Source: Prorocentrum cordatum
Lineage: Eukaryota > Sar > Dinophyceae > Prorocentrales > Prorocentraceae
Length of the DNA stretch: 64,000 nucleotides
Reading direction: 5' to 3'
Assembly: GCA_963575745.1 (NCBI GenBank)
Contig: CAUYUJ010020615.1
Location: 1,286,236-1,350,235, forward strand
Shown here: positions 41,886 through 53,012 of the stretch, in pieces
Position numbering within the stretch: position 1 is the stretch's first letter
Layout of the letters: each line of letters starts with the position of its first letter
Notes under the pieces: generated by a model
What the model was told of the DNA's origin: nothing
Seen by the model: the letters and a program-made list of their open reading frames with translations, nothing else
Databases searched by the model: none
Position numbers and translations under genes: made by a program

Positions 41886-43233
41886 GCCACCAACAACGCT
41901 TTCCTTCAATCGTTTTTCCTGCGTCGCCGTTATCCGCGTCGCCGTTTAACCGTCTACGGCGCGATATTCTGAGTTCGTAGGAAATCCAATAATACATGCA
42001 AACAAGGCTGCTTTTCATGCAAGTCGCACCTGCGAGACACGGTTCCCCCGAAACCAATGCCGCCAGCACGCGAGCCAGCCTCATCGACAATACCAAAACC
42101 TACATCGCCGTTAGCTACATCGCCGTTTGCCCGTCTACGGCCAAAGGCCTCCAAGACGGCCCAAGAGGCCTCCAAGAGGTCCTCCAGGAGGGCCCGAAGA
42201 GGCCAAAATCATTGATTTCCCATGCGTTTTTGAAGGATTCTGGCATTCGCTTACTTTCGGCTTTCCGACGACGCAAGACGGCCCAAGAGGCCCCCAAGAT
42301 CGCCCCCACAGCGCCCAAGAGGCCTTCAAGATTGCCTCAGGACTGCCCAAGAGGCCCCCAAGACGGCCCCAAGAGGGCACAAAGAGGACCCAAGAGGCCC
42401 CCAAGACGCCCAAGATGGCCTCTAAGACGGCCCTGGAGCACCCCAAGAGGGCCCCAAGTCGGCCCAGAAAGGCCCCCCAAACGGCTTCCGACGGCGTCAG
42501 ACGGGCCAGGAGCCCACCAAGATGGCCGAAGTTGTCTCGAAGCTGGCCCAAGACGGCCCAAGAGGCCTCCAAGAGGGCCTCCAGAAAGGCCAGAGAAGGC
42601 CAAAAACACAGATTTCCCATAGGTTTTCGAAGGATTCTGACATTTGCTTCGGGTCGGCTTTCCGACTGCCCGATACAGCCTAAAAGCCCCCAAAGATCGC
42701 CCAAGAGGCCTCCAAGATGACCCCAGAACGGCCCAAGAGGCCCCCAAGACGGCCCCAGAGGGCACCAAGACGGCCCAGGAGGCTGGAAAGACGCCCAGGA
42801 TGGCCTCCAAGACGGCCCTGGAGCATTCCAAGAGGCCCCCCCCCAAACGGCTTCCGACGGCGTCGGACGGGCCAGGGGCCCACCAAGGCGGCCGAAGATG
42901 GCACTAAGATGGCCCAAGACGGCCCAAGAGGCCTCCAAGAGGGCCACCAGGAAGGCCTGACAAGGCCAAAATCATTGATTTCCCATGGGTTTTTGAAGGA
43001 TTGTGGCATTTGCTTTTTGTTCTGCCTTCCGACGGCCCGAGACGGCCCCAGTGCCCCCAAAGATCGCCCAAGAGGCCCAAGACCGCCCCAAGAGGCCCCC
43101 AAGACGGCCCAAGAGGCCTCCAAGACGCTCAAGATGGCCTCCAAGACCGCTTAAGAGCTCTCCAAGACGTCCCCCAAGAAGGCCCGAAACGGTCAAAATG
43201 GCCTCCAGGCGGCCAAGGTGACCTTCAAGATGC

Positions 43234-43505
43234 CCACGTGTTCCCCGAAGGCTTTCCAAACCGATTCGGGGAACACATGGTCCGATAGCTTGGCAGGTCT
43301 GGCCTCAACGTTCGGCCACATAGGCGCTTCCAAAAAGGGAGGGGGCGGCGGTGATTCGCCGTAGGCGTCTTCGATCCGCCGCCCCCTGTCGATGCATCGC
43401 AGGGGTGCCTGGCGCGCTGGACACTTTCGGTTTTGATGTTGGTTCTTTTCCCCCCCCCAAACAAATAACTCCACCTGGCGCTTTGGCCCGTCCCGCCGGG
43501 GTCCT
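43234..43505 (+). repeat. Hairpin cassette 9 (stem 4 lost)
   Basis: Stem 3 upper part is CGAT-GC-ATCG. The stem 4 region is replaced by a C run (GTTCTTTTCCCCCCCCC), and stem 5 is altered to GCGCTTTGGC. Confidence 0.8.
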
Positions 43506-44841
43506 GGGAGGCTCTTCCAGGAGCGCATACTCTGGAACAAATCCTCCCTGAAACGGCCGTTTCGCTCGGGACATCCTCAACAAATCGCGAAGATGGCCCA
43601 AGATGGCCTCCAAGTCCGCCCAAGATGGTCCAAGACGGCCTCCAAGACGGCCCAAGAGAGTCCAAGACAGCCCAAGACGGCCCAAGAGGCCCCCCAGAGG
43701 CCTCCCAGACGGCCCAAGATGCCTCCAAGAGGTCCTCCAGGAGGGCCCGACGAGGCCAAAATCAAGGATGTTCCTTGGGTCTTTAAAAGATTTTGGAGTT
43801 TGCTTCTTCTCGACATTCCGACGGCTGAGGACGGCCCAAGAGGCCCCCAAGATCGCCCAAGAGACCCCCAAGTTGGCCCCATGACGGCCCAAGTGGCCTC
43901 CAAGATGGCCCCAAGAGGGCCCCACGACGGCCCAAGAGGCCTCCAACACGCCCAAGATGGCCTCCAAGACGCCCAAGATGGCCTCCAAGACGGCCCCGAA
44001 GCGCCCCAAGAGGGTCCCCCGTTGGCCCAGAAAGGCTCCCAAGACGGCTCCCGACGGCGTCGGACGTGCCAGGAACCCACCAAGATGGCCGAAGTTGGCT
44101 CGAAGCTGGCCCAAGACGGCCCACGAGGCCCCCAAGAGGTCCTCCAGGAGGGCCAGAACAGGCCAAAAACATTGAATGTCCTACGGTGTTTGACGGATTT
44201 TGACATTTCCTTCTTTTCAGCCTTCCGGCGGCCCGAGACGGCCCAAGAGCTCCCAAAGATCGCCGAAAGATCGCCCAAGAGGCCTCCAAGATGGCCCCAG
44301 AACGGCCCAAGAGGGCTCCAGAACGGCCCAAGAGGGCTCCAAGAGGCCCCCAAGACGGCACAGGACGCCTTTAAGACGCCCAAGATGGCCTCCAAGACGG
44401 CCCTGGAACATTCCAAGAGCGCCCCAAGTCGGCCCATAGAGGCGCCCCAAACGGCTTCCGACGGCGTCAGACGGACCAGGAGCCCACCAAGACGGCCGAA
44501 CATGGCCCCAAGATGGCCCAAGACGGCCCAAGAGGCCTCCAAGAGGGCCTCCAGGAAGGCCTGAAAAAGGCCAAAGCGTTGATTTCCTATGGTTTTTGAA
44601 GGACTGTGGCATTTGCTTTTTGTTCTGCTTTCCGACGGCCAGAGACGGCCCTAGTGCCCCCAAAGATCGCCCACGAGGCCCAAGACACGGCCCAAAGAGG
44701 CCCCCAATACGGCCCAAGAGGCCTCCAAGACGCTCAAGATGGCCTCCAAGACCGCCCAAGAGCCCTCCAAGACGTCCTCCAAGAAGGCCCGAAAGGGTCC
44801 AAATGGCCTCCAGACGGCGGCCAAGATGACCTTCAAGATGC

Positions 44842-45105
44842 CCACGTGTTCCCCGAAGGCTTTCCAAACCGATTCGGGGAACACATGGTCCGATAGCTTG
44901 GCAGGTCTGGCCTCAACGTTCGGCCACATAGGCGCTTCCAAAAAGGCAGGGGGCGGCGGTGATTCGCCGTAGGCGTCTTCGATCCGCCGCCCCTTGTCGA
45001 TTCATCGCAGGGGTGCCTGGCGTGCCAGATGATTTCGGTTTTGGTGTTGGTTCTTTTCCAAAAGAACTTCCCCTTGGGCTCCGGCGCGTCCCGCCGGGGT
45101 CCCGG
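44842..45105 (+). repeat. Hairpin cassette 10 (complete)
   Basis: Stem 4 is GTTCTTTT-CC-AAAAGAAC. Stem 3 upper part CGAT-TC-ATCG. Stem 5 reads GCTCCGGC. Confidence 0.8.
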
Positions 45106-46596
45106 AAAGATCTTCCAGACCCAGCTCCAAAGGGTTTTTCCTGCTCCAGACGTCTGCAAGACGGCCTCCAAGACGGCTAAGATGGCCCCAAGATGCCTCC
45201 AAGACGGCCCAAGATGCACCCAAGACGGCTTCAGATAGCCTCAAGATGGCCCAAGACGGCCCAAGAGGCTCCCAAGAGGCCTCCAAGACAGCCCAAGAGG
45301 CCTCCAAGAGATCCTCCAGGAGGGCCCGAAGAGGCCAAAATCATTGATTTTCCTTAATTAGGTGTTTGAAGGACTTTTTTGCATTTGCTCCATTTTGGCT
45401 TTCCGACGACCCAAGACGGCCCAAGAGGCCCCCAACATCGCCCCCAGAGCGCCTAGAGGCCTCCAAGATGGCCTCAGGACTGCCCAAGAGGCCCCCAAGA
45501 CGGGCCCAAGAGGGCACCAAGACGCCCCTCAGAGGCCTCCAAGACGCCCAAGATTACCTCTAAGACGGCCCTGGAGCACCCCAAGAGGGACCCAAGTCGG
45601 CCCAGAGAGGCCCCTGGCGTCAGACGGGCCAGGAGCCCACCAAGATGGCCAAAGTTGGCTCGAAGCTGGCCCAAGACGGCCCAAGAGGCCTCCAAGAGGT
45701 CCTCCAGGAGGGCCAGAAGAGGCCAAGATCATTGATTGTCCTTAGGTTTTTGAAGGATTTTGACATTTGCTTCTTTTCGGCCTTCCGGCGGCCCGAGACG
45801 GCCCAAGAGCCACCCAAGATCGCCCAAGAGGCCTCCAAGAAGGCCCTAGAACGGCCCAAGAAGCCCCCAAGACGGCCCAGGAGGCTTTTGAGACGCCCAA
45901 GATGGCCTCCAAGACGGCCCTGGAACATTCCAAGAGGGCCCCAAGTCGGCCCAGAGAGGCCCCCCAAACGGCTTCCGACGGCGTCAGACGGGCCAGGAGC
46001 CCACCAAGACGGCCCAAGAGGCCCCCAAGAGGCTGCCAATACGACCAAAGAGGCCTCCAAGAGGTCCTCCAGGGGAAGGCCCGAAGAGGCAGAAATCATT
46101 GATTTTCCTTAGGTGTTTGAAAGATTGTGGCATTTTCTTTTTTCGGCCTTCCGACTGCCCGAGACGGCCCGTGGCCCCCGAAGATCGCCCAAGAGGCCTC
46201 CAGTATGGCCCCAGAACGGCCCAAGAGGCCCCCAAGACGGCCCAAGAGGCCACCAAGACGCCCAAGATGACCTCCAAGACGGCCCTGGAGCACCCCAAGA
46301 GGGCCCCAAGTCGGCCCAGAGAGGCCCCCAAGACGGCGTCCGACGGCGTCAGACGGGCCAGGAGTCCACCAAGACAGCCAAAGAGGCCACCAAGAAGCCC
46401 CCAAGAAGGCCAAAGAGCCCACCAAGACGGCCGAAAGATCCAAGAGGCTCCCAGGAAGCTCCCAGGAGGCCACAAGAGTGTCCCCAGAGGCTCCCAACAT
46501 GCCCCCTCCTCCTCCTCCTCCTCCTCCTCCTCCTCCTCCTCCTGCTCCTCCAACTCCTCCTCCGCATCCTCTTGATCTTCCCCGCCATCCTCCCCC

Positions 46597-46865
46597 AAGT
46601 GTTTCCCGAAGGCTTTCCACAACGGTTGGGGGAACACATGGCCCGATACCTTGGCAGAGGTTTTGCCACAACGCTCGGCCACATGGTCGATTATAGAAGG
46701 CGGGGGGCGGCGGTGATTCGCCGTAAGCGTCTTCGATCCGCCGCCCCCTGTCGATTCATCACAGCGGTGCAAGGCGTGCCGAATCCTTTCGCTGTTGGTT
46801 TTGGTTCTTTTTCCAAAAGAACTCCCACTGGGGTTTCGGCATCGTTTGCCGGGGTCCCGGAATGG
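46597..46865 (+). repeat. Hairpin cassette 11 (diverged)
   Basis: Stem 1 is weakened (GTGTTTCCCGAA/TTGGGGGAACAC), stem 3 has an A-C mismatch and a broken GGGG run (CAGCGGTG), stem 4 is perfect. Confidence 0.75.
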
Positions 46866-47913
46866 CCCGGAAAGAGTGGTTCCAACAGTTTTTCCTGCTC
46901 CAGATGGCTCCAAGATGGCTTCCAAGATGGCCTCCAGGTTCGCCCAAGATGGTCCAAGATGGCCTCCAAGACGACCCAGCAGAGTCCAAGATGCCTCCAA
47001 GTTCGCACAAGAAAGCTCTCAGACGGCCCAAGACGGCCAAAGAGGCCTCCAAGAGGCCTCCAAGACGGCCCCCGAGGCCTCCAAGAGGTCCTCCACGAGA
47101 GGCCGAAGAGGTCAAAATCAATGTTTTTCTTCGGTTTTTTTATGGATTCTGGCTTTTGTTATTTTCAAGCCTTCCGACGGCTCACGACGGCCCAAGGAGC
47201 CCGAAAGATCGCCCCCAGAGCGCCCAAGAGGCCTCCAAGATAGCCCTATCATGGCCCAAGAGGCCCCCAAGACGGCCCCAAGAGGGCGCCAAGACGGCTC
47301 CAGCGGCCTCCAAGACGCTCAAGACGGTCTCCAAGACGGCCTCCAAGATGCTTCCAACACGGTCAAGATGAGCTTCAAGACTGCCAAGATGGCCGCTAAG
47401 ACGGCCAAGATGGCCCAAGATGGGCCCTAGAGGTTCCAAGATTGCCCCAAAGGAGTCCAAGAGGTACTCCAAAAGGCCCGAGAGAGCCACAATCTTCAAT
47501 TTTCCTTAGGTGTTTGAAGGATGTTTGGCAGTTTCTTCTTTTCAACTCTCCGACGTCCCATGACGGCCCAAGAGGCCCCCAACATCGCCCCACGAGCGCC
47601 CAAGAGGCCTCCAAGATGGCCCCATGACAGGCCAAGAGGCCCCCGAGAGGGCCCCAACAAGACCCCAAGACGGCCCAAGAGGCCCCTAAGACGCCCAAGA
47701 TGGCCTCCAAGACAGCCAAGATGGCCTCCAAGATACCTCCAAGACGGCCAAGAAGGCCTCCAAGACGGCGAAGATGGCCGAAGATGCACCCACGACAACC
47801 CCAGATGGCCTGAAGGCCCGCCAGAGGCCTCCAAGACGGCCCAAGACCCCTCCAAGACGTCCTCCAGGAAGCCCGAAAGCTCGGAAACCACCTGGTCCGA
47901 TAGCTGCCCGACT

Positions 47914-48058
47914 CCGTGTTCCCCGAAGGCTTTCGAAACCCACTCGGGGAACGCGTGGCCCGACAGCGTTGCCAAGCTCAAACCCAACTTTCGGCCACGC
48001 AGGCGCTTCCGTAAAGGCAGGAGGCGGCGGTGATTTGCCGTAGGCGTCTTCGATAACG
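47914..48058 (+). repeat. Hairpin cassette 12 (truncated at right array edge)
   Basis: Stem 1 GTGTTCCCCGA/TCGGGGAACGC keeps pairing with a G-T. The left arm of stem 2 is present (GGAGGCGGCGG), and the sequence ends at GTCTTCGATAACGCC, where the array also ends. Confidence 0.75.
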
Positions 48059-48060
48059 CC

Positions 48061-48210
48061 AACGTTTCAATTTGCCCTGATGACTCCTATACGCCCCCGC
48101 ATGCTGTTCCTAGATGCGCCAAGGCAGCGCCGAGACGCACCGGCGCGACTCTGTGATACCCCATTCTGATAGAGAGGGGACCAGCGGCAGGGGGCGAAGC
48201 CCTTACGGAT
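48061..48210. other. Short spacer
   Basis: Unique-looking sequence between the satellite edge and the GAT microsatellite; nothing recognised. Confidence 0.5.
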
Positions 48211-48219
48211 ATGAATGAT

Positions 48220-48250
<31 letters not shown>

Positions 48251-48480
48251 TTGACGATGACGATGGTGATGGTGATGATGCTGCTGATGATGATGTTGGC
48301 ACTGATGATGATGATGATACTGATGATGATGGTGATGATGATGTTGATGATGAATATGATTCGGATGATGATGCTGACAATGGTGATGGCGATGATGATG
48401 CTGATGATGGTAATGGTTATGAGGAGGAGTAGTAGGAGAAGGAGGATGATGATGGTGATGACGAGGATGATGTTGTTGAT
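48211..48480. repeat. GAT/GAC microsatellite
   Basis: Interrupted (GAT)n with GAC, GGT and GCT variants. Frames encode Asp or Met runs only. Confidence 0.95.
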
Positions 48481-48929
48481 AATGCGATTGGCAATCGTAA
48501 GGATGATGATGAACATGATCATCGCCAATGGGTTGTCCCGAACCGGATCGGGATCGGATCGGCGTGCGCGACTCTGGCGGGCCCCGGCCGATGCAAGTGA
48601 AATGGGCGGATGCTGGTGAATCGCAGCCCCAAATGGCGAATCGAATCGCTTCGAATCGGATCGGAGGTGGCCATGCCTGCGACTCCTCGACCCAGGCGCT
48701 CGTGGATATGGCGTGCTGAGCGACCTCGCGGTTGGCTGCGATGGCCTCGCGGTGCGTGCTCGCGTCCTTCGGCAAAGGCCGCCCAGGGGGGGCGGGTATA
48801 GCAGAATTCGTTTCCCAACCATCCTTTTTGGTCCTTGTTTTGAAGAGACGGCGTCCCGCGTTCCCGCATCCCGCCTCCTTCCTTCCCCTCCTCCTTCCTC
48901 CCATCCGCCTCGACAGCTCCCTGCGTTTC
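48481..48929. other. No gene recognised
   Basis: Contains GGATCGGGATCGGATCGG and CGAATCGAATCGCTTCG short repeats at 48,540-48,665. Otherwise spacer. Confidence 0.45.
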
Positions 48930-50712
48930 ACCCACCGACGACAGCGCTTCGTGGCCCCATAGGGGGCTCCACCGAAGGCTCCAGTGGCACAGGCCGCATG
49001 CGTCACCGCCACCCAAGACAGCGCTTCGTGGTCCAATAATAAGGAGCTCCACCGAATGATCCAGTGGCACAGGCCGCATGTGTCACAGCCACCCAGGACA
49101 GCGCTTCGTGGCCCCAGAGGGAGCTCTACCGAAGGCTCCAATGGCTCATGCCGCATGCGTCACCGCCACCCAGGACAGCGCTTCGTGGCCCCATAGGGAG
49201 CTCCACCGAAGGCTCCAGTGGCACAAGCCGCATGCGTCAACGCCATCCACGCAGGACAAAGTTCCGTGGCCCCATAGGGAGCTCCTCCGAAGGCTCTAGT
49301 GGCACAGGTGCGTCACCGCCACCCAGGACAACGTTTCGTGGTCCCATAGGGAGCTCCACCGGAGGCTCCAGTGGCACAGGCCGCATACGTCAACGCCATC
49401 CAGGACAACGCCCCGTGGCCCCATAGAGAGCTCCGCCGAAGGCTCCAGTGGCACAGGCCGCGTGCGTCACCGCCACCCACGACAGCGCTTCGTGGCCCCA
49501 TAATAAGGAGCTCCACCGACTGCTCCAGTGGTACAGGCCGCATGCGTCACCGCCACCCAGGACAGCGCTTCGTGGCCCCATAGGGAGCTCCTCCACCGAA
49601 GATTCCAATGGCTCATGCCGCATGCGTCACCGCCACCCAGGACAGCGCTTCGTGGCCCCATAGGGAGCTCCACCGAAGGCTCCAGTGGCACAGGCCACAT
49701 GCGACACCGCCACCAAGGACAACGCTTCTTGGCCCCATAGGGAGCTCCACCGAACGCTCCAGTGGCACAGGCCGCATGCGCCACCGCCACCCACGACAGC
49801 GCTTCGTGGCCCCATAGGGAGCTCCACCGAAGGCTCCAGTGGTTCAGGCCGCACACGTCAACGCCATCCAGGACAGCGCTCCGTGGCCCCATAGAGAGCT
49901 CCACCGAAGGCTCTAGTGGCACAGGCCGCACACGTCAACGCCACCCAAAACAGCGCTTCATGGCCCCGTATGGGGGTTCCACCGAAGGCTCCAGTGGCGC
50001 AGGCCGCATGCGTCACCGCCACCCAGGACAGCGTGTCGTGGCCCTAGAGGGAGCTCCGCCGAAGGCTCCAGTGGCACAGTCCGCATGCGTCACCGCCACC
50101 CACAACTGCGCTTCGTGGCCCCATAGGGAGCTCCACAGAATGCTCCAATGGCTCATGCCGCATGCGTCACCGCCGCCCAGGACAACGCTTTGTGGCCCCG
50201 TAGGGAGCTCCACCAAATGCTCCAATGGCTCATGCCGCATGCGTCACCGCCACCCAAGACAGCACTTCGTGGCCCCATAGGGAGCTCCACCGAAGGCTCC
50301 ACAGGCACAGGCCACACACGTCAACGCCATCCAGGACAACGCTCCGTGGCCCCATAGAGAGTTCCACCGAAGGCTCTAGTGGTACAGGCCGTATGCGTCA
50401 CCGCCACCCAGGACAGCGTTCCGTGGCCCCCTAGGGAGCTCCACCGAAGGCTCCAGTGGCACAGGCCGCATGCGTCACCGCCACCCAGAACAGCGCTTCG
50501 TGGTCCTATAGGGAACTCCACCGAACGCTCCAGTGGCACAGGCCGCATGCGTCACCGCCACCCACGACAGCGCTTCGTGGCCCCATAGGGAGCTCCTCCA
50601 CCGAAGGCTCCAGAGGCACAGGCCGCATACGTCAACGCCATCCAGGACAACGTTCCGTGGCCCCATAGAGAGTTCCGCCGAAGGCTCCAATGGCACAGGC
50701 CGCATGCGTCAT
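48930..50712. repeat. 77-nt satellite, about 23 units
   Basis: Unit blocks: GGAGCTCCACCGAAGGCTCC, AGTGGCACAGGCCGCATGCG, TCACCGCCACCCAGGACAGC, GCTTCGTGGCCCCATAG. Units are 77 nt with occasional +3 insertions (for example AATAAGGAGC). Because 77 is not a multiple of three, the three frames rotate through the array and no protein is plausible. Shares two blocks with the 21,835-22,150 satellite. Confidence 0.95.
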
Positions 50713-51955
50713 CGCACCGCCCTGGGACCATGCAGCGTGACGGACTCCTCGGCGCACCTCCTCAACCCTGCATTGTCACTGGTTGGGCAATCACCTGGCT
50801 GAGGCCATCGCTGCTGAACTGTGGCTGCCATCTTTTCAACGTGAGTAGCTCCATCGTCCTGACAAAAGGCGGCGCGTCCGATCACAAGAAAAACGACCAC
50901 ATCGTGCCGGCTCCAAACGCGAGCAACGGACGCCAACGCCAAGAGCACATACTCAGTCATGGGCAAGGCCCGCTCAGGAGCCTATGTCATCTGCCAGGCC
51001 TTAGTTTAGCAAGCCCCAAGCGCTGTGGAACACCCGCTTGCAGCGCAAGAGAAACTGCACAGCCGAGATGGTCGTTCCAGCATCTCCCGTGGGACGGCCA
51101 TTGGCCCGCACCGCCTCGATCTATGCGCAAATATCAAGAAACAGCTGCTCCATGTCAATGGACACCTGCACGCCGTGGGCCTGCACCCAGGACGTACAGG
51201 CCTGTACCATCTGAGAATATCAGCGCAAAGTACGAGGTTGAAGAAGTATGTGCGATGGCCTATTAAACTCTCGTCGAACACGAACACGGGACACCATATC
51301 AAGCGGGAACTCGACGCGACGCTTCCGAAGTGTCACGACTGCGATGCCACCCGCCCGACCTGTAGGGATCGTCGGCGGGATTCCTGTCCGTTACGGTGTG
51401 CCCGTATATCCGCCGCACTCACGCTGTCATGACCAGTGCAGAAATCCTCTTGCCAGCAGCGTTGAGCAAATGGGAGGACGAGCGCCCTCTAGATATAACA
51501 CCAAGTCCAACTTGCGAATCCATCAAGTGAGCAAACTCCGTACATGGTTGATGACTGACACGAAATCACCAGCGAAGGGCAGCCAGCGTGCTGAAGACCT
51601 GGAGCGCCGTGATGTGGCTCTTCCAGCGCCACTTCCAGACCAGCACCGTCCTCCAAGTCAACCTTGCCACGCTGATCAGGCGGCAAGGCCAGAAGTCTGG
51701 ACGCATGACATACAGCGTGTCAAGGCGAACGTCTGAGCCTCTCACCTCGGCCCTGCGGACGAGCTTCTCGACGATCTGAACGGTAAGATCTGATCGCTCC
51801 TCGGGGTCTTGCAGGTTACCGAGCCAGGCGAACACCCCGTCGTCGCAGTCCTTCGCCATCGGGACCGCCCCCATCAGCAGCGTCGAACCCACCACCGGTG
51901 GCCCGCAGCTCCTCGATGGAGGGGGCGGCATTTAGGTACCCCTGGCGACGAGCTT
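50709..51955 (-). pseudogene. DIRS-like retroelement remnant (RNase H + tyrosine recombinase)
   Basis: The minus strand from 51,931 reads VRLDTLYVMRPDFWPCRLIS, then WKWRWKSHITALQVF and STLAALRW, a TGA (51,566-51,568) where Arg is expected, and EFAHLMDSQVGLGVISRGRS with SSHLLNAAGKRISAL. HxNxLE-x-x-AAxxALRW, DSQ-V and GRSSS-x-x-LN are RNase H signatures of DIRS-type elements. DRNPADDPYR (about 51,358-51,395) matches the NPAD-x-PSR box. Further on, LDICA-stop-IEAVRANG, TISAVQFLLRC and AWGLL fit the core-binding domain of the tyrosine recombinase, and RALPMTEYVLLALASVARV its catalytic domain start. The rest is cut off by the 77-nt satellite. At least four stops or shifts: a dead copy. Confidence 0.7.
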
Positions 51956-52680
51956 CATGACCCCAAATCCAGGCCACCACGCCTCACTGGATAAAATTCT
52001 CCAGCAGCGCGCACCGAACCATCTCCATCTCCTGCGTCTTGCGACACCTTGTGGCCCTCGCTGTGGACGTGTGCCGTGGCAGGAAATACATCAGCATCTC
52101 CCTCTCGAAGGAGCCGGCGGGCCCCAGCTCACGACCCCGCCAGCGCAGGCAATGCACGTCGCGAAACTGGTGCGGCGCGTGGCAGAAGCGATGCCGCCGT
52201 CATCGGTCCAGCTCCATCTCGCTGAACAGGCTCACGCTCTTCGGTATGGCCCCCGCATGCCACAGACGGCTTCTTGGAAGGCCAAATGGCTTCTGAGAAA
52301 CCCCGCCGCCTTCCGAGAAAACCTGCACCCCCCATGATCATCGTCGTCTGCTTTCAAATCGCAACTCTCGGGTCTCCGACGCCCGGTTCGGGACGATCAT
52401 GGGCACACCCGGAGCGCTCTCGGCGAGGCGCAGCTGCAGGAGCGCATCTCGAGGCTGGCAACAAAACGCCCTCGAACCTCGAACCCGACACTCCCAAACT
52501 GCCCCCCTCGGCGCGCCGCTGATCAGCACGCCTGGAGCAGCAACGCGTCGGCGAGAAGGCCGTGGCCAGCAGGCCGCTGCCGCGAGAGGCGCGCGGCCCA
52601 CCGCGCAGACAGAGCAGCAACGCGGGCGCTCGAAGGATGTTGCAGGCAGGTCTTCCCCGGGAGCCGCAGGGCCCTCCCTC
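51956..52680. other. Possible upstream part of the DIRS-like element; otherwise unassigned
   Basis: Non-repetitive sequence where the reverse transcriptase of a DIRS-like element would be expected, but no polymerase motif could be read on either strand. Confidence 0.35.
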
Positions 52681-52779
52681 TCTCCCTGCCCTCCTCGTCC
52701 TCCCTCTCCTCCTCCTCTTCCTTCCTTCCTTCCTCCCTTCCTTGCTTCCTCCTTCCTTCTTTCCTTCCTTCCTTCCTTC

Positions 52780-52815
<36 letters not shown>

Positions 52816-52985
52816 ATGCGTATCCTCGTGCGTGTCCTCCTCCTCCGCATCCTCCTCCTCCTCCCTCCCCAACGTGTCCTTCACCTGCCCCCCCTCTCCC
52901 TCCGCCCCGCTCCCCCCTCCTCTCCTCCATCCTTGGAACCATTCCCGCTGCCTACCCTCTCTTCCCCCCTTCTCCTCCCCCAGTA
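52681..52985. repeat. CTTCC, CGTCCT and CTC microsatellites
   Basis: (CTTC)n-like at 52,718-52,780, (GTCCTC)n at 52,783-52,815, then CTCC-rich sequence. Confidence 0.9.
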
Positions 52986-53012
52986 GTTGGTCGGTCCCCT
53001 GGGTTGGCTGCG

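Larger units (their letters stand above)
39693..42132. mobile_element. 2.44-kb TIR element inserted in the satellite
   Basis: The satellite stops at GGGCAAACGGCGATGT (39,693) and resumes after ACATCGCCGTTTGCCC (42,132). These ends are inverted repeats matching at about 29 of 33 positions, with AACGGCGA motifs repeated inside. A second copy of the right end (CGTCGCCGTTTAACCGTC) lies at about 41,940. The interior carries the two 535-bp elements described separately and no transposase motif, so it looks non-autonomous. No target-site duplication could be fixed. Confidence 0.7.
32550..48060. repeat. 15.5-kb higher-order satellite array
   Basis: The basic motif is CAAGA(C/T)GGCC or CAAGAGGCC plus 0-3 bases, so AAGA recurs every 9-12 nt. 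These build monomers of about 370-430 nt, each marked by an AT-rich hinge: GGCCAAAATCATTGATT, CCTTRGGTTTTTGAAGGATT, TTGGCATTTGC, TTCTTTTCGGC. Hinges lie near 32,968, 33,900, 34,875, 35,303, 36,046, 36,439, 36,871, 37,279, 37,649, 38,053, 38,706, 39,115, 42,206, 42,602, 42,968, 43,761, 44,164, 44,572, 45,337, 45,725, 46,090, 47,113 and 47,488. Larger gaps between hinges hold hairpin cassettes. The unit seldom forms stop codons, so frames of 200-370 codons arise on both strands without being genes. Confidence 0.93.

Noticed and set aside
32620-48060. Dozens of open frames of 100-376 codons on both strands
   Set aside because: They consist of the satellite unit read in every frame (Gln-Asp-Gly-Leu, Lys-Met-Ala-Ser, Trp-Ala-Val-Leu repeats), overlap each other on both strands and cross hinges and cassettes without any codon preference.
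48930-50712. CRISPR-like array
   Set aside because: Units are continuous 77-mers with no unique spacers, in a eukaryotic context.
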